The position numbers and the translations under genes were made by a program. From contig JAYKIS010000017.1 of assembly GCA_035286125.1 (NCBI GenBank), forward strand, positions 3,573-67,572: a stretch of 64,000 bases of DNA, given 5' to 3'. Shown here piece by piece: positions 19,281-30,245 of the stretch (position 1 is its first letter; every line of letters starts with the position of its first letter). The stretch comes from VGJW01 sp035286125 (GTDB taxonomy: Bacteria; Cyanobacteriota; Sericytochromatia; S15B-MN24; VGJW01). The notes beneath the pieces were generated by a model. That model was given only the letters and a program-made list of their open reading frames with translations, ran no database searches and was not told where the DNA came from.

Positions 19281-20492
19281 TCAGGCCCCGGGGGCGAGCC
19301 AGGGCTCGGGATCCGCCAGGAACCGGACGACCGACTCCTCGAGGACGGCCACGCCGAGGGGCAGCGCCAACTCGTCGATGTCGAAGGCCGGGCTGTGGTG
19401 CGGGGCACCCGGTGCCGCGCCGGGTCGGGCGGCCCCCAGGAAGAAGAAGCTGCCGGGAACGGCCTCGAGGAAGTAGGCCATGTCCTCCCCGCCCATCGAC
19501 GGTTCGGCGACCACGACCCCCTCGGCGCCGAGCACGGCGCGGCCCGCCTCGGCGACGAGGCGGGTCATGCCCTCGTGGTTGACGGTCGCGGGATAGGTCC
19601 GGGTGTACTGGACGTGGCCGCAGCCCCCCATGGCCCCGCACAGGCCCTCCACGACCTCGATGATGCGGCGTTCGAGCAGGTCCTGGACCTCGGGGGCGTA
19701 GGTGCGGACCGTACCGCTCAGCCGGACTTCAGGGGCGATGACGTTGTGGCGGAAGCCGCCGTTGATGGTCCCAAGCGTGACGACGGCCGGTTGCAAGGGG
19801 TCGACGTTCCGTGAGACCAGCGTCTGCAGACCATTGACGACCTGGGCGGCCAGCACGATGGCATCCACCGTTTCCTGCGGCTTGGCACCGTGGCCACCGC
19901 GACCGGCCACGATGATGTCCATCTGGTCGGTGGCCGCCATGACGGGGCCGCTGCGGACACCCATCGTGCCGGCGGGCAACTGGCTCCAGAGGTGCAGGCC
20001 GATGGCGGCATCCACATGCGGGTCCTCGAGGACGCCTTCGGCGATCATCGGGGCAGCCCCGCCGGGGCCCTCTTCGGCCGGCTGGAAGACCAGTCGTACG
20101 GTCCCCGCAAGCTCATGGCGCCGCGCCCACAGGCGCTCCGCGAGCCCCAGCAGGATCGCGACGTGGCCGTCGTGGCCGCAGGCATGCATCACGCCGTCCG
20201 TCAGAGACCGACAGGGCCTGCCGTCATCGGCCTCGAGGATGGGCAAGGCGTCCATGTCTGCCCGGACCAGCAGGCACTTTCCGGGACGGCCACCCGGGAT
20301 GGTCGCGGCGAGGCCCGTGCCCGCGATGCCTGTCCGAAGCGTCATGCCCTCGGCCACCAGCGGAGCCAGGACCTCGGCGATCCGCGCAGCCGTGCGGTGC
20401 TCCTGGAACCCCAGCTCGGGGTGCATGTGAAAGTCACGCCGCCACGAGACGAGCCGTGGCGCAAGGTCGGGAAGAAGCTGCAAGGCGGTCAC
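19281..20492 (-). CDS. M20 family metal-dependent amidohydrolase
   Basis: 403 residues, the size of hippurate hydrolase, IAA-amino acid hydrolase and N-acyl-amino acid deacylases. Begins RRDFHMHPELGFQEHRTA, with the metal-binding HACGHDGHVAILLG and the acidic FQPAEEGPGGA, and the dimerisation-domain GRGGHGAKPQ and GTINGGFRHNVIAPEV. The second His/Glu set (GGEDMAYF) is intact. Expected to remove acyl groups from amino acids or peptides in the cytoplasm. Convergent with the FUSC gene with only ten bases between them. Substrate cannot be told from sequence. Confidence 0.9.
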   Translation of the reverse strand: MTALQLLPDLAPRLVSWRRDFHMHPELGFQEHRTAARIAEVLAPLVAEGMTLRTGIAGTGLAATIPGGRPGKCLLVRADMDALPILEADDGRPCRSLTDGVMHACGHDGHVAILLGLAERLWARRHELAGTVRLVFQPAEEGPGGAAPMIAEGVLEDPHVDAAIGLHLWSQLPAGTMGVRSGPVMAATDQMDIIVAGRGGHGAKPQETVDAIVLAAQVVNGLQTLVSRNVDPLQPAVVTLGTINGGFRHNVIAPEVRLSGTVRTYAPEVQDLLERRIIEVVEGLCGAMGGCGHVQYTRTYPATVNHEGMTRLVAEAGRAVLGAEGVVVAEPSMGGEDMAYFLEAVPGSFFFLGAARPGAAPGAPHHSPAFDIDELALPLGVAVLEESVVRFLADPEPWLAPGA

Positions 20493-20517
20493 GGTGAAAA
20501 GTCAGGGGGCGGGTGGG

Positions 20518-21960
20518 TTAACGGAAGGTCGCGCGGGCCCCGCCACCCCCGCCCAGGCTGGCGGCAGGCTCGGTGACGGGGGCCGAGAAGGCATTCGGGG
20601 GTGCCGCGGGCGTCTGCACGGCCTGCGGCGCGCCGGTCGTCGGCCGCAGCACGCGGGTGGCGTTCGAACCAGGGTTGATCGGGCCCAGCATGCGGGTGGG
20701 CGTGGTGCGCGGCACCGGCTGTCCGGAGGACTTGCGGCTGGCCTCGTCTTCCTCGAGGCGCCGGCGCAGTTCCTTTTCCTGTTCCTGGATGCGCTGGAAC
20801 AGGGCGAGGATGTCCTGGTCAACGGCAGAAAGGGCGCCCGGGTCGAAGGCGGCCGTCGCCGACAGGGCCATGGCCCGCGGCTGGTAGCGGCCCCGGTCGG
20901 CAATGGCCTGCAGCAGCAGGTCATGAAGCTGCTCGTAGGACGCCACGCCCTGCATCGCCAGGACACGCGTGCGGTCGTTCTCGAAGACCTGCAGATCCTT
21001 GCGGGCCTCGTCCAGTTCACGCTTGGCCGCCTCGTAGGCGGTGATGGCTGCCTTGTCACCGACGGTGCGTGCCATCGGGTTCTTGCGCAGGGCAGCCTCG
21101 CCGGCCTCCGCCAGTTCGGCCACCTTGGCCTGGGCCTGGTCCACACGGGCTTGCGCGGCGCCCTTGCCGGCCTCGCGATCCGCAAGGCCGAACAGGCTCT
21201 CCGAAGCTCCGACGACCCATTCGCTGTTGAACTTGTCGACGTCCTGCGTCTGGCTGCCATCCCGCATCACGAGGTCATTGCCGGCGTCGGTGTCGGCATC
21301 GAAGCGTCCGAGACCGCCCGTGACCTCGCCGTCGCCGCGGCCCGCGCTCAGCGTCACATGGATGTCGATGTAACCGCCTTGCTCCTTGACGATGACCTCG
21401 TCACCCTTGGCCGAAACCATGCGGATGTCGTTGCCCACCTTCTCGATGAAGCCGCCACCATCGAGTGCCACCGTCTGGCCGGGCTTGAGATCGAGCTTGC
21501 GACCGTCGAGTGTCAGCGTGTTGCTCTTGCCGTCGTAGCGGATGACTTCCTTGCCGAAGCGCACCGCGGCCTCGGTGTTGAAGGTGACACCGTTGGACTG
21601 GCCTGCGACCTTTTCCTGACGTGACTGAATCTCGAGGTCACCCGCCTTGCTCCGTGCAAGGACGATGTCGGCGAGAAGCATGTTGTCCCACTTGCGCCCG
21701 TCACCGCTGACGAAGTGGGGATCCCCCCAGCTGCAGGCCTTCAGGCCGTCGGCCTTGAGTTCGCTCGTCTGATAGCGGGGCGGCGTGGGTGTGACGACGG
21801 GCTCCGGCTTGATGACGGGCTCGGGGGGCGGCTCGACCAGCTTGGGCTCGGGCAGGAACGTTTGCTCGGTCGGAATCGGCGCCTGCGTCTGCGGCCGCTG
21901 GTTGACCTCGGAGAAGGAGGGCACGTAGACGAAGCCTGCGCCGGCATTGACCTGGGACAT
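20518..21960 (-). CDS. VWFD-like domain protein with coiled-coil tail, no signal peptide
   Basis: 480 residues with no hydrophobic export signal: it begins MSQVNAGAGFVYVPSF then a Pro/Glu-rich linker to residue ~65. Residues ~75-255 resemble a von Willebrand factor type D domain: CSWGDPHFVSGDG with the GDPH hallmark at 79-82, RFGKEVIRYDGKSNTLTLDG, and GGLGRFDADTDAGNDLVMRDG in place of the usual GLCGNFNG. Only one Cys is present, so the disulphide pattern of animal VWFD is absent. Residues ~265-430 are charged, Ala-rich and helical (possible coiled coil), and the tail is Pro/Gly-rich. Export by a Sec-independent route is possible. No partner genes are evident. Confidence 0.72.
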   Translation of the reverse strand: MSQVNAGAGFVYVPSFSEVNQRPQTQAPIPTEQTFLPEPKLVEPPPEPVIKPEPVVTPTPPRYQTSELKADGLKACSWGDPHFVSGDGRKWDNMLLADIVLARSKAGDLEIQSRQEKVAGQSNGVTFNTEAAVRFGKEVIRYDGKSNTLTLDGRKLDLKPGQTVALDGGGFIEKVGNDIRMVSAKGDEVIVKEQGGYIDIHVTLSAGRGDGEVTGGLGRFDADTDAGNDLVMRDGSQTQDVDKFNSEWVVGASESLFGLADREAGKGAAQARVDQAQAKVAELAEAGEAALRKNPMARTVGDKAAITAYEAAKRELDEARKDLQVFENDRTRVLAMQGVASYEQLHDLLLQAIADRGRYQPRAMALSATAAFDPGALSAVDQDILALFQRIQEQEKELRRRLEEDEASRKSSGQPVPRTTPTRMLGPINPGSNATRVLRPTTGAPQAVQTPAAPPNAFSAPVTEPAASLGGGGGARATFR

Positions 21961-22043
21961 GAGACCTCTCCCCGGGGGTAGTGCACTGCTGCTATCGTTC
22001 CCAAGGTCTCGGGGGGGCTAAACCTAGACGGGGCCAAGCGGTC

Positions 22044-22059
22044 GGGCACGACGGTGCCC
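22044..22059. promoter_or_regulatory. Inverted repeat GGGCAC-GACG-GTGCCC ahead of the propionate operon
   Basis: A perfect 6-base palindromic arm with a 4-base centre, ending seven bases before a TAGCAT -10-like element. It occupies the spacer and -35 region, which otherwise has no TTGACA-like sequence. This is a plausible operator or activator site for the carboxylase-mutase operon, or a stem in the leader of the divergent gene. Confidence 0.35.
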
Positions 22060-22065
22060 ACGTGC

Positions 22066-22071
22066 TAGCAT
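22066..22071 (+). promoter_or_regulatory. Candidate -10 element of the propionyl-CoA operon
   Basis: TAGCAT in the context CGTGCTAGCATGG, an extended -10 (TGCTANNNT). It lies 52 bases before the carboxylase start. No -35 match is visible, in line with control by an activator at the adjacent inverted repeat. Confidence 0.35.
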
Positions 22072-22123
22072 GGCCGCTGGCCGCACCGGAGCGGGGCTCC
22101 CCAATGCGGCGGGAGGCGGGACG

Positions 22124-23865
<1,742 letters not shown>

Positions 23866-23869
<4 letters not shown>

Positions 23870-25470
23870 GCCCGGCCGACAAGAGCCGCATCGACCTGGG
23901 AGTGACGGGGTCGGGGGATCCCGTCGCCGTCTGCTACGGACCCGAATCGGTACCAGACCCCGTGACCGCACTGGGCCAGCCTGCCCAATTCCCGTTCACT
24001 CGGGGCGTCCAGCCAGAGATGTACCGCAGCCGCCTCTGGACGATGCGCCAGTACGCCGGCTTCGGGTCGGCTTCGGAGACCAACGCCCGCTTCCGCTACC
24101 TGCTGGCTCAGGGGCAGTCGGGCCTCTCCACGGCCTTTGACCTGCCGACGCAGATGGGGCTGGACTCGGATGACCCGATGGCTGCGGGGGAAGTCGGCCG
24201 GACCGGGGTCGCCATCGACACCCTCGCCGACATGGAGGAGTTGTTCTCCGGCATCGACCTGGGGGCCGTCAGCACCTCGATGACGATCAATGCCCCCGCG
24301 GCTGTTCTGCTGGCCATGTACCGGGTGGTCGGGGAGCGCCAGGGCGTGGACCCCGCCAGGCTGTCCGGGACGACGCAGAACGACATCCTGAAGGAGTACA
24401 TCGCGCGGAATACCTACATCTTCCCCCCGGCACCCTCGATGCGGTTGGTCACGGACATCTTCGCGCACTGTGCGGCCGAGATGCCCCGTTGGAACACCAT
24501 CTCGATCAGCGGCTACCACATGCGCGAGGCCGGGTGCACCGCCATCCAGGAGGTCGCGTTCACGCTGGCGAACGCACGGGCCTATGTCGAGGCGGCGATC
24601 GCTCGCGGCCTTGATGTCGACGACTTTGCCCCGCAGTTGTCGTTCTTCTTCTGCGCGTGGACGGACGTGCTCGAGGAAGTGGCCAAGTTCCGCGCCGCGC
24701 GCCGCATCTGGGCGCGCATGATGCAGGAGCGGTTCGGGGCCCGGAACCCTCGGAGCATGCAACTGCGCTTCCACACCCAGACGGCGGGTAGCTCGCTGAC
24801 GGCCCAGCAGCCCGAGAACAACATCGTCCGGACGACGTTGTCGGCGCTTGCGGCCGTGCTCGGGGGAACCCAGTCCCTGCACACCAACGCCCAGGACGAG
24901 GCCCTGGCCCTGCCCACCGAGGCCACGGCCCGCACGGCCCTCCGCGTCCAGCAATTGCTGGCCTACGAGAGCGGGGCAACGGCCTCGGTCGATCCGCTGG
25001 GCGGGTCCTACTACGTCGAGGCACTCACGGATCGCATCGAAGAAGGCGTGCGCGATTACTTCCTGCGCATCGACGCGATGGGCGGGGCACTTGCCGCCAT
25101 CGACGCGGGCTTCCTCCAGGCCGAGATTCACGAGGCGGCCTATCGCTTCCAGAAGGCAGTCGAGGAAGAGCAACGCGTCATCGTCGGTGTCAACCGCTTC
25201 ACCGTGGCCGACGAGCCTGCTCCCGATCTGCAGCGTATCGACCCGGAGGCCGAGGGACGGCAGGTGGCGCGCCTGCAGGCCGTCCGCGCCTCGCGCGATG
25301 CCTCGGCGGTGGCGGCGGCCCTGACCGCGCTGGAGCAGGCAGCGCGCGGGGACGCCAACCTGATGCCCCCCATCCTCGAAGCCGTCCGGTCGATGGCCTC
25401 GGTGGGCGAGATCTGTGGTGTGCTCAAGGGCGTCTTCGGCAAGCATCGTCCGCGGGTCAATCTGGCATGA
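23866..25470 (+). CDS. mutA: Methylmalonyl-CoA mutase, catalytic (large) subunit
   Basis: Isomerises (R)-methylmalonyl-CoA to succinyl-CoA with adenosylcobalamin. 534 residues cover the substrate-binding TIM barrel (FTRGVQPEMYRSRLWTMRQYAGFG, GLSTAFDLPTQMGLDSDDP, RFHTQTAGSSLTAQQPENN, HTNAQDEALALPTEATARTA) but stop before the cobalamin-binding domain. This matches the split type in which a ~130-150 residue B12 subunit is encoded separately; I find no such gene in the window. Coupled by ATGA to both the carboxylase upstream and the epimerase downstream. The gene symbol follows the split-type naming and may be mcmA1 in other schemes. Confidence 0.93.
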
Positions 25471-25913
25471 ACAACGCACCGACCACGGCTCCCCGGCAAA
25501 TCGACCATCTGGGCATCGCCGTGTACAGCCTGGACACTGCGCTGCCCTTCTGGCGCGATGTCCTGGGCCTGACGTTCGTCGGCTTCGAGGAGGTGCCTGA
25601 CCAGAAGGTCCGCGTGGCGGTGTTGCTGGCCGGTCCCAATCGCATCGAACTGCTCGAGCCCACGGCCGAGGACAGCCCGGTGCGCAAGTTCCTCGACACG
25701 CGCGGCGAGGGCATCCACCACGTCGCGATGCGCGTGGATGCCTGCGGGGCGACACTTGCTCACCTCGCCTCGGCCGGAGTCCGCCTGATCGATGCGGCAC
25801 CCCGTACCGGGGCCGAGGGCGCGCTTATCGGGTTCGTGCACCCCAAGGCCACGGGCGGCATCCTGCTCGAGGTCTCGGAGCGCCCCGAGGGGGCGGCCCA
25901 TGGCGTATCATGA
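25467..25913 (+). CDS. mce: Methylmalonyl-CoA epimerase
   Basis: 148-residue vicinal oxygen chelate protein that interconverts (S)- and (R)-methylmalonyl-CoA, linking the carboxylase to the mutase. It opens IDHLGIAVYSLDTALPFWRDVLGL (metal-ligand His), with RVAVLLAGPNRIELLEP and GEGIHHVAMRVD and ends FVHPKATGGILLEV, the usual VOC ligand positions. The ATG overlaps the mutase stop. The gene order carboxylase-mutase-epimerase-sucCD makes the assignment firm. Confidence 0.93.
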   Translation: MNNAPTTAPRQIDHLGIAVYSLDTALPFWRDVLGLTFVGFEEVPDQKVRVAVLLAGPNRIELLEPTAEDSPVRKFLDTRGEGIHHVAMRVDACGATLAHLASAGVRLIDAAPRTGAEGALIGFVHPKATGGILLEVSERPEGAAHGVS

Positions 25914-25956
25914 AGCGTTCCCTGGCCCCGTGATGCCGAGGAGGGCGTCCTGACCC

Positions 25957-27108
25957 ATGAAGATCCACGAGTTCCAGGCCAAGCAGGTCCTTGCCCGCCA
26001 TGGCGTGCCGATTCCCCGCGGTCGCGTGGCCGCGACGCCGGATGAGTGCGCGGCTGTCGCCGCCGAGCTGGGCGGCGGCCTCTGCGTCGTCAAGGCCCAG
26101 GTCCACGTCGGTGGCCGCGGCAAGGCGGGTGGCGTCAAGCTGGCCAAGACTCCCGACGAGGCGCGCCAGATGGGTGCCCAGATCCTTGGCATGGACATCA
26201 AGGGTCTGACGGTCCACAAGGTGCTTGTCGAGGAAGGTATCGCCATCGACAAGGAAATCTACCTGGGCATGATCCTCGACCGCGACAGCAAGCGCATCGT
26301 CGTGATGGTCAGTGCCGAGGGCGGCATGGACATCGAGGAAGTCGCCGAGCGTACGCCCGAGAAGATCGCCCGTTGCACCATCAACCCTGCTCTGGGTCTT
26401 ACGGATTATCAGGTGCGGCACCTGTGCTTCGGTGCCGGCCTGCCCAAGGACAAGGTCAAGGAGATCGCCGTCTTCCTCAAGGCCCTGTACCAGGCCATCA
26501 CCCAGTCCGATGCCACCCTGGCCGAGATCAACCCCCTCGTCATCACCAAGGACGGCACGCTGATTGCCGCCGATGCCAAGATGGACATCGACGAGAACGC
26601 GCTCTACCGCCAGAAGGACCTCGCACTGCTGCAGGAGTCCGAGGAGAACGATCCGATTGAGGAGGAGGCGCGCCGGCGCGGCCTGACCTATGTCCACCTC
26701 GATGGGGATATCGGCATCATCGGCAACGGTGCCGGCCTGGTCATGACCAGCCTGGACGTCGTCGCCCGCGAGGGCGGCAAGGCGGCCAACTTCCTCGACA
26801 TCGGCGGTGGCGCCAAGGCCGAGGTCGTGCGCAATGCCCTCGAGGTCGTGCTGCTCGAGCCCAAGGTCAGGGGCGTGGTCATCAATATCTTTGGTGGCAT
26901 CACACGATGCGACGAGGTCGCCAAGGGCGTCATCGACGCCGCGGGCAAGCTGGACATCAAGGTGCCCGTCGTCGTCCGTCTCGAGGGCACCTCGGTCGAG
27001 GAAGGCAAGAAGCTGCTGGCCGAGTCCGGGCTCAATCTGGTTCCGGCCGGTTCGATGCGCGAGGCCGCAGCCAAGGTCGTCGAGCTCGCTTACGCGGGCG
27101 GCCATTAA
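25957..27108 (+). CDS. sucC: Succinyl-CoA synthetase beta subunit
   Basis: 383-residue ATP-grasp subunit that binds nucleotide and, with SucD, makes succinate and ATP or GTP from succinyl-CoA. Family blocks: KIHEFQAKQVLARHGVPIPRG, VVKAQVHVGGRGKAGGVKL, LAEINPLVITKDG, GNGAGLVMTSLD and VVINIFGGITRCDEVAKG. GAGGAGGGCG lies 10 bases before the ATG. It follows the epimerase by 43 bases, so succinyl-CoA from propionate can be used at once for substrate-level phosphorylation. Confidence 0.96.
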   Translation: MKIHEFQAKQVLARHGVPIPRGRVAATPDECAAVAAELGGGLCVVKAQVHVGGRGKAGGVKLAKTPDEARQMGAQILGMDIKGLTVHKVLVEEGIAIDKEIYLGMILDRDSKRIVVMVSAEGGMDIEEVAERTPEKIARCTINPALGLTDYQVRHLCFGAGLPKDKVKEIAVFLKALYQAITQSDATLAEINPLVITKDGTLIAADAKMDIDENALYRQKDLALLQESEENDPIEEEARRRGLTYVHLDGDIGIIGNGAGLVMTSLDVVAREGGKAANFLDIGGGAKAEVVRNALEVVLLEPKVRGVVINIFGGITRCDEVAKGVIDAAGKLDIKVPVVVRLEGTSVEEGKKLLAESGLNLVPAGSMREAAAKVVELAYAGGH

Positions 27109-27132
27109 GGTCGCCGGGAGATTTCAGACAAC

Positions 27133-28032
27133 ATGAGCATCTTCATCAACCATGAGACCCGCGTCCTCGTGCAGGGCCTGACCGGCCGCGAGGGACGCTT
27201 CCATTCCGAGCAGATGATCGCCTACGGCACCAAGGTCGTGGGTGGCGTCACGCCCGGCAAGGGCGGAACCACCGAGCTGGGCGTGCCCATGTTCGATACC
27301 GTCGGCCGGGCGCGCGCGGCGACGGGCGCTGACGCCTCGATCATCTTCGTGCCCCCTGCTGGTGCGGCGGATGCCATCCTCGAGGCCGTGGACGCCGGCA
27401 TGCCGCTCGTCATCTGCATCACCGAGGGCGTTCCCACCCAGGACATGGTGCGGGTCTACGAGGTGCTGCGCCACAGCGAGACGCGCCTGATCGGACCGAA
27501 CTGCCCTGGCGTGATCACCCCGGGCGGGTGCAAGATGGGCATCATGCCCGGACACATCTTCAAGCCGGGAATCGTCGGGATGGTCTCGCGGTCGGGCACC
27601 CTGACCTACGAAGTGGCCAAGAACCTGTCGGACCGTGGCCTGGGCCAGTCGACCGTCGTGGGCATCGGCGGTGATCCCATCATCGGCACGCCCTTCATCG
27701 ACGTGATGAAGGCCTTCGAGAACGACCCCGCAACCGAAATCTGCGTGCTGGCCGGCGAGATCGGCGGCTCCGACGAGGAGACGGCGGCGGCCTACATCAA
27801 GACCATGACGAAGCCTGTCATCGGCTTCATCTCGGGTCGGACGGCTCCTCCGGGCAAGCGTATGGGTCATGCCGGCGCCATCGTCTCGGGCAACAAGGGG
27901 ACGGCCCAGGCCAAGGTCGATGCCCTCGAGGCTGCTGGCGTCAAGGTTGCGGCGACCACCGACGAGGTAGGTGAGCTGGTCGAGAAGACCCTTCGCGAGA
28001 AGGGTCGCCTGCCTGCCGCCGCTGCCCGCTGA
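27133..28032 (+). CDS. sucD: Succinyl-CoA synthetase alpha subunit
   Basis: 299 residues. N-terminal CoA-binding Rossmann domain (RVLVQGLTGREGRFHSEQMIAYGTKVVGGVTPGKGG) and the ligase domain with GPNCPGVITP and the active-site histidine in GKRMGHAGAIVSGNKGT, which carries the phosphate in catalysis. Starts 24 bases after sucC with GTCGCCGGGAG upstream. It is followed by a strong inverted repeat that may end the operon. Confidence 0.97.
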   Translation: MSIFINHETRVLVQGLTGREGRFHSEQMIAYGTKVVGGVTPGKGGTTELGVPMFDTVGRARAATGADASIIFVPPAGAADAILEAVDAGMPLVICITEGVPTQDMVRVYEVLRHSETRLIGPNCPGVITPGGCKMGIMPGHIFKPGIVGMVSRSGTLTYEVAKNLSDRGLGQSTVVGIGGDPIIGTPFIDVMKAFENDPATEICVLAGEIGGSDEETAAAYIKTMTKPVIGFISGRTAPPGKRMGHAGAIVSGNKGTAQAKVDALEAAGVKVAATTDEVGELVEKTLREKGRLPAAAAR

Positions 28033-28055
28033 TCGGCGACGCAGTCGCGCATGTT

Positions 28056-28089
28056 GACCCCCTCCCTGGTTCTGGCCCGGGAGGGGGTC
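28056..28089 (+). terminator. 11-bp hairpin after sucD
   Basis: GACCCCCTCCC and GGGAGGGGGTC form a perfect 11-base inverted repeat with a 12-base loop, 23 bases after the sucD stop. There is no T-run after it. It is the best candidate for the end of the propionate-succinate operon and argues that corA starts downstream of it. Confidence 0.6.
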
Positions 28090-28128
28090 TCCGCTTGGGT
28101 GCGTGATGCCGCAGGAGTCCGTGCCCTA

Positions 28129-29046
28129 ATGCCTGAGACACTCGACGGCAGCGATGCATGGCCGATCGCTCCCGATCGCCTGCTCTGGCTTGACCTCGCC
28201 CATCCGACGCGGGAAGTGCTCGATGCGCTCTCTGCCGCGTTCGACCTGCACGGTCTTGCCGTCGAGGACTGCCTGCACGTTGGCCAGCGTCCGAAGTTCG
28301 AGGTCTACGACGGCCACGTGTTCCTGGTGATGCACCATCCCCACGGCATCGACCCGTCACGGGATCGCGTCCGACTGGGCGAGATCGAGACCTTCGTTGG
28401 TGCGGGCTGGCTCATCACGACCCACCAGGGTGCACTCGGGGTCATGGACGAGGTGCGGGCTCGCTGGGCCATCAGCCCCGACGCGCTGGCCTGTGGCATG
28501 CCCCACCTGGCCTACATGCTGCTGGACACGGTCGTCGATGCCTACTTCCCGGTCCTCGATCACTTCGAGGACCGCTTGGCCGACCTGGATGAGGAGGTCT
28601 TCGTCCGCACGGACGAACGGCTGCTGATGCGTGTCTTTCGTCTCAAGCGCGAACTGCTCGCCCTGCGGCGCCTGGTCGGGCCCCTGCGGGATGCCGTCCT
28701 GTTGTTCATTCGCCGCGAGGGGGCCGAGGTCAGCCGGACGACCCAGACCCATCTTCAGGACGTCTACGACCATCTCGTGCGCCTGGCTGACCACATGGAT
28801 CTGTTCCGGGACCTGGCCGTGGGTGTGCAGGATGCCCATCTGTCGATGCTGGCCAATCGGACCAACGACACCATGAAGCGCCTTACGGCGCTGATGACGG
28901 CGACGCTCATCGCGGCGATCTACGGCATGAATTTCGACAGGATGCCCGAGTTGCACTGGGCCTGGGGCTATCCGTGGGCATTGGCCCTGATGGTCATCGT
29001 GACCGCCGTCGTCCTGGGCCTGTTTCGCTGGAGGAAGTACCTGTGA
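28129..29046 (+). CDS. corA: CorA-type divalent cation channel
   Basis: 305 residues. A soluble alpha/beta N-terminal domain, a long helix, and two C-terminal membrane helices with the selectivity motif GMN (AAIYGMNFDRMPE). The C-terminus ends in basic residues (FRWRKYL), as in CorA. An ATG at 28051 would add 26 residues, but that stretch consists of the hairpin at 28056-28089; AGGAG precedes the ATG at 28129 by 11 bases, so I take this later start. Magnesium or cobalt uptake are the family roles; cobalt would suit the cobalamin enzymes nearby but cannot be inferred from sequence. Confidence 0.88.
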   Translation: MPETLDGSDAWPIAPDRLLWLDLAHPTREVLDALSAAFDLHGLAVEDCLHVGQRPKFEVYDGHVFLVMHHPHGIDPSRDRVRLGEIETFVGAGWLITTHQGALGVMDEVRARWAISPDALACGMPHLAYMLLDTVVDAYFPVLDHFEDRLADLDEEVFVRTDERLLMRVFRLKRELLALRRLVGPLRDAVLLFIRREGAEVSRTTQTHLQDVYDHLVRLADHMDLFRDLAVGVQDAHLSMLANRTNDTMKRLTALMTATLIAAIYGMNFDRMPELHWAWGYPWALALMVIVTAVVLGLFRWRKYL

Positions 29047-30245
29047 GGAAGACCCTGCTGCCGGTGGTCGTGGCGACCTTGGTACTGGGGACAGTCCTGT
29101 CCGGCAGGCCCGGTGTGGCCGCGCCGGAGGCCCCCCGCGCCCGGTTGCGGGATGTGGGCATCGTCATCGGCGATTACCCCACGGGGCCCTTCAATGCCCT
29201 GACGGATGTCCCCGGTGTGATGGTCGGTCACGTCACGCTCGTCCGTGGCGAAGGTCGTCTCGTGCCCGGCAAGGGGCCGGTGCGCACCGGCATCACGGCC
29301 ATCCTGCCGCGTCCGGATCCGTGGCATCGCAAGTTGCCTGCCGCAGTCGATGTCCTCAACGGCAACGGCGAGATGACGGGCACCCACTGGATTCGCGAGT
29401 CGGGCTGGCTGGAGACGCCGATTGTCCTTACGGACACGCTCTCTGTCGGCAAGGTCACGGATGCTGTCGTCGACTGGATGGCGGCGCACTTCCCGGGGAT
29501 GGGCCGGGATGAGGACGTCGTGCTGCCCGTCGTCGCAGAATGTGACGACGGGTTCCTGAATGACCAGCTCGGGCGCCATGTGACGTCTGCCGATGTCGCG
29601 GCGGCCCTCGACGGGGCCCGTGGCGGGCCGGTCCAGGAAGGGGCCGTCGGGGCCGGGACCGGGATGATGTCCTATGGGTTCAAGGGTGGCATCGGCACGG
29701 CGTCCCGGGTGGCGACCCTGGGCAGCGTGCGCTACACGGTGGGCGCCCTGGTCAACACCAACATGGGGCGGCGACACGAACTGACGGTCTCCGGAGTGCG
29801 CGTCGGCAAGGCCATCCGGGACCTCATGCCCGTGCGTCGACCCAGTGAGGGGTCAATCATCGTGGTGCTCGCGACGGACGCCCCGATGGATGCGCAGCAA
29901 CTGCAGCGCCTCGCGCGGCGCGCCACGCTCGGCATCGCCCGCACGGGGGCGCCCGCGCATCACTCGTCGGGCGACCTGGTCCTCGCCTTCTCGACAGGGA
30001 CCGAGATCCCGATGGAGCTGCCGGACCCCCCGTTGCTCCGGGTCGAGCGCCTGCATCCGGCTGCGGCCGATGCCCTCTTCATGCCGGCAGTCGAGGCCGT
30101 CGAGGAGGCGATCCTGAATGCGCTGTGCATGGCCCGGACCACCCAGGGCCGGGATGGCCATCTCGCCCACGCCTTGCCGCTCGACCGTCTCGTCGTCCTG
30201 GTCAAGGGCCAGGCGCCCGTTGCTCCGATGGAAGGAAAGCCCTGA
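29043..30245 (+). CDS. P1 family (DmpA-like) peptidase, exported
   Basis: 400 residues starting at a GTG overlapping the corA stop (GTGA). A signal peptide (RKTLLPVVVATLVLGTVLSG) is followed by an Ntn-like P1/DmpA-type peptidase: RDVGIVIGDYPTGPFNALTDVPGVMVGH, GAGTGMMSYGFKGGIGTASR (self-cleavage/nucleophile region) and HSSGDLVLAFSTG. Members are self-processing aminopeptidases acting on small peptides, often beta-alanyl or D-residue peptides. The stop overlaps the next ATG (TGATG). Location is probably periplasmic. Confidence 0.85.
   Translation: MRKTLLPVVVATLVLGTVLSGRPGVAAPEAPRARLRDVGIVIGDYPTGPFNALTDVPGVMVGHVTLVRGEGRLVPGKGPVRTGITAILPRPDPWHRKLPAAVDVLNGNGEMTGTHWIRESGWLETPIVLTDTLSVGKVTDAVVDWMAAHFPGMGRDEDVVLPVVAECDDGFLNDQLGRHVTSADVAAALDGARGGPVQEGAVGAGTGMMSYGFKGGIGTASRVATLGSVRYTVGALVNTNMGRRHELTVSGVRVGKAIRDLMPVRRPSEGSIIVVLATDAPMDAQQLQRLARRATLGIARTGAPAHHSSGDLVLAFSTGTEIPMELPDPPLLRVERLHPAAADALFMPAVEAVEEAILNALCMARTTQGRDGHLAHALPLDRLVVLVKGQAPVAPMEGKP

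Noticed and set aside
20493..20520. Inverted repeat at the GGTTAACGG by the VWFD stop codon
   Set aside because: GTTAAC is a short palindrome that includes the stop codon; no stem long enough to matter.
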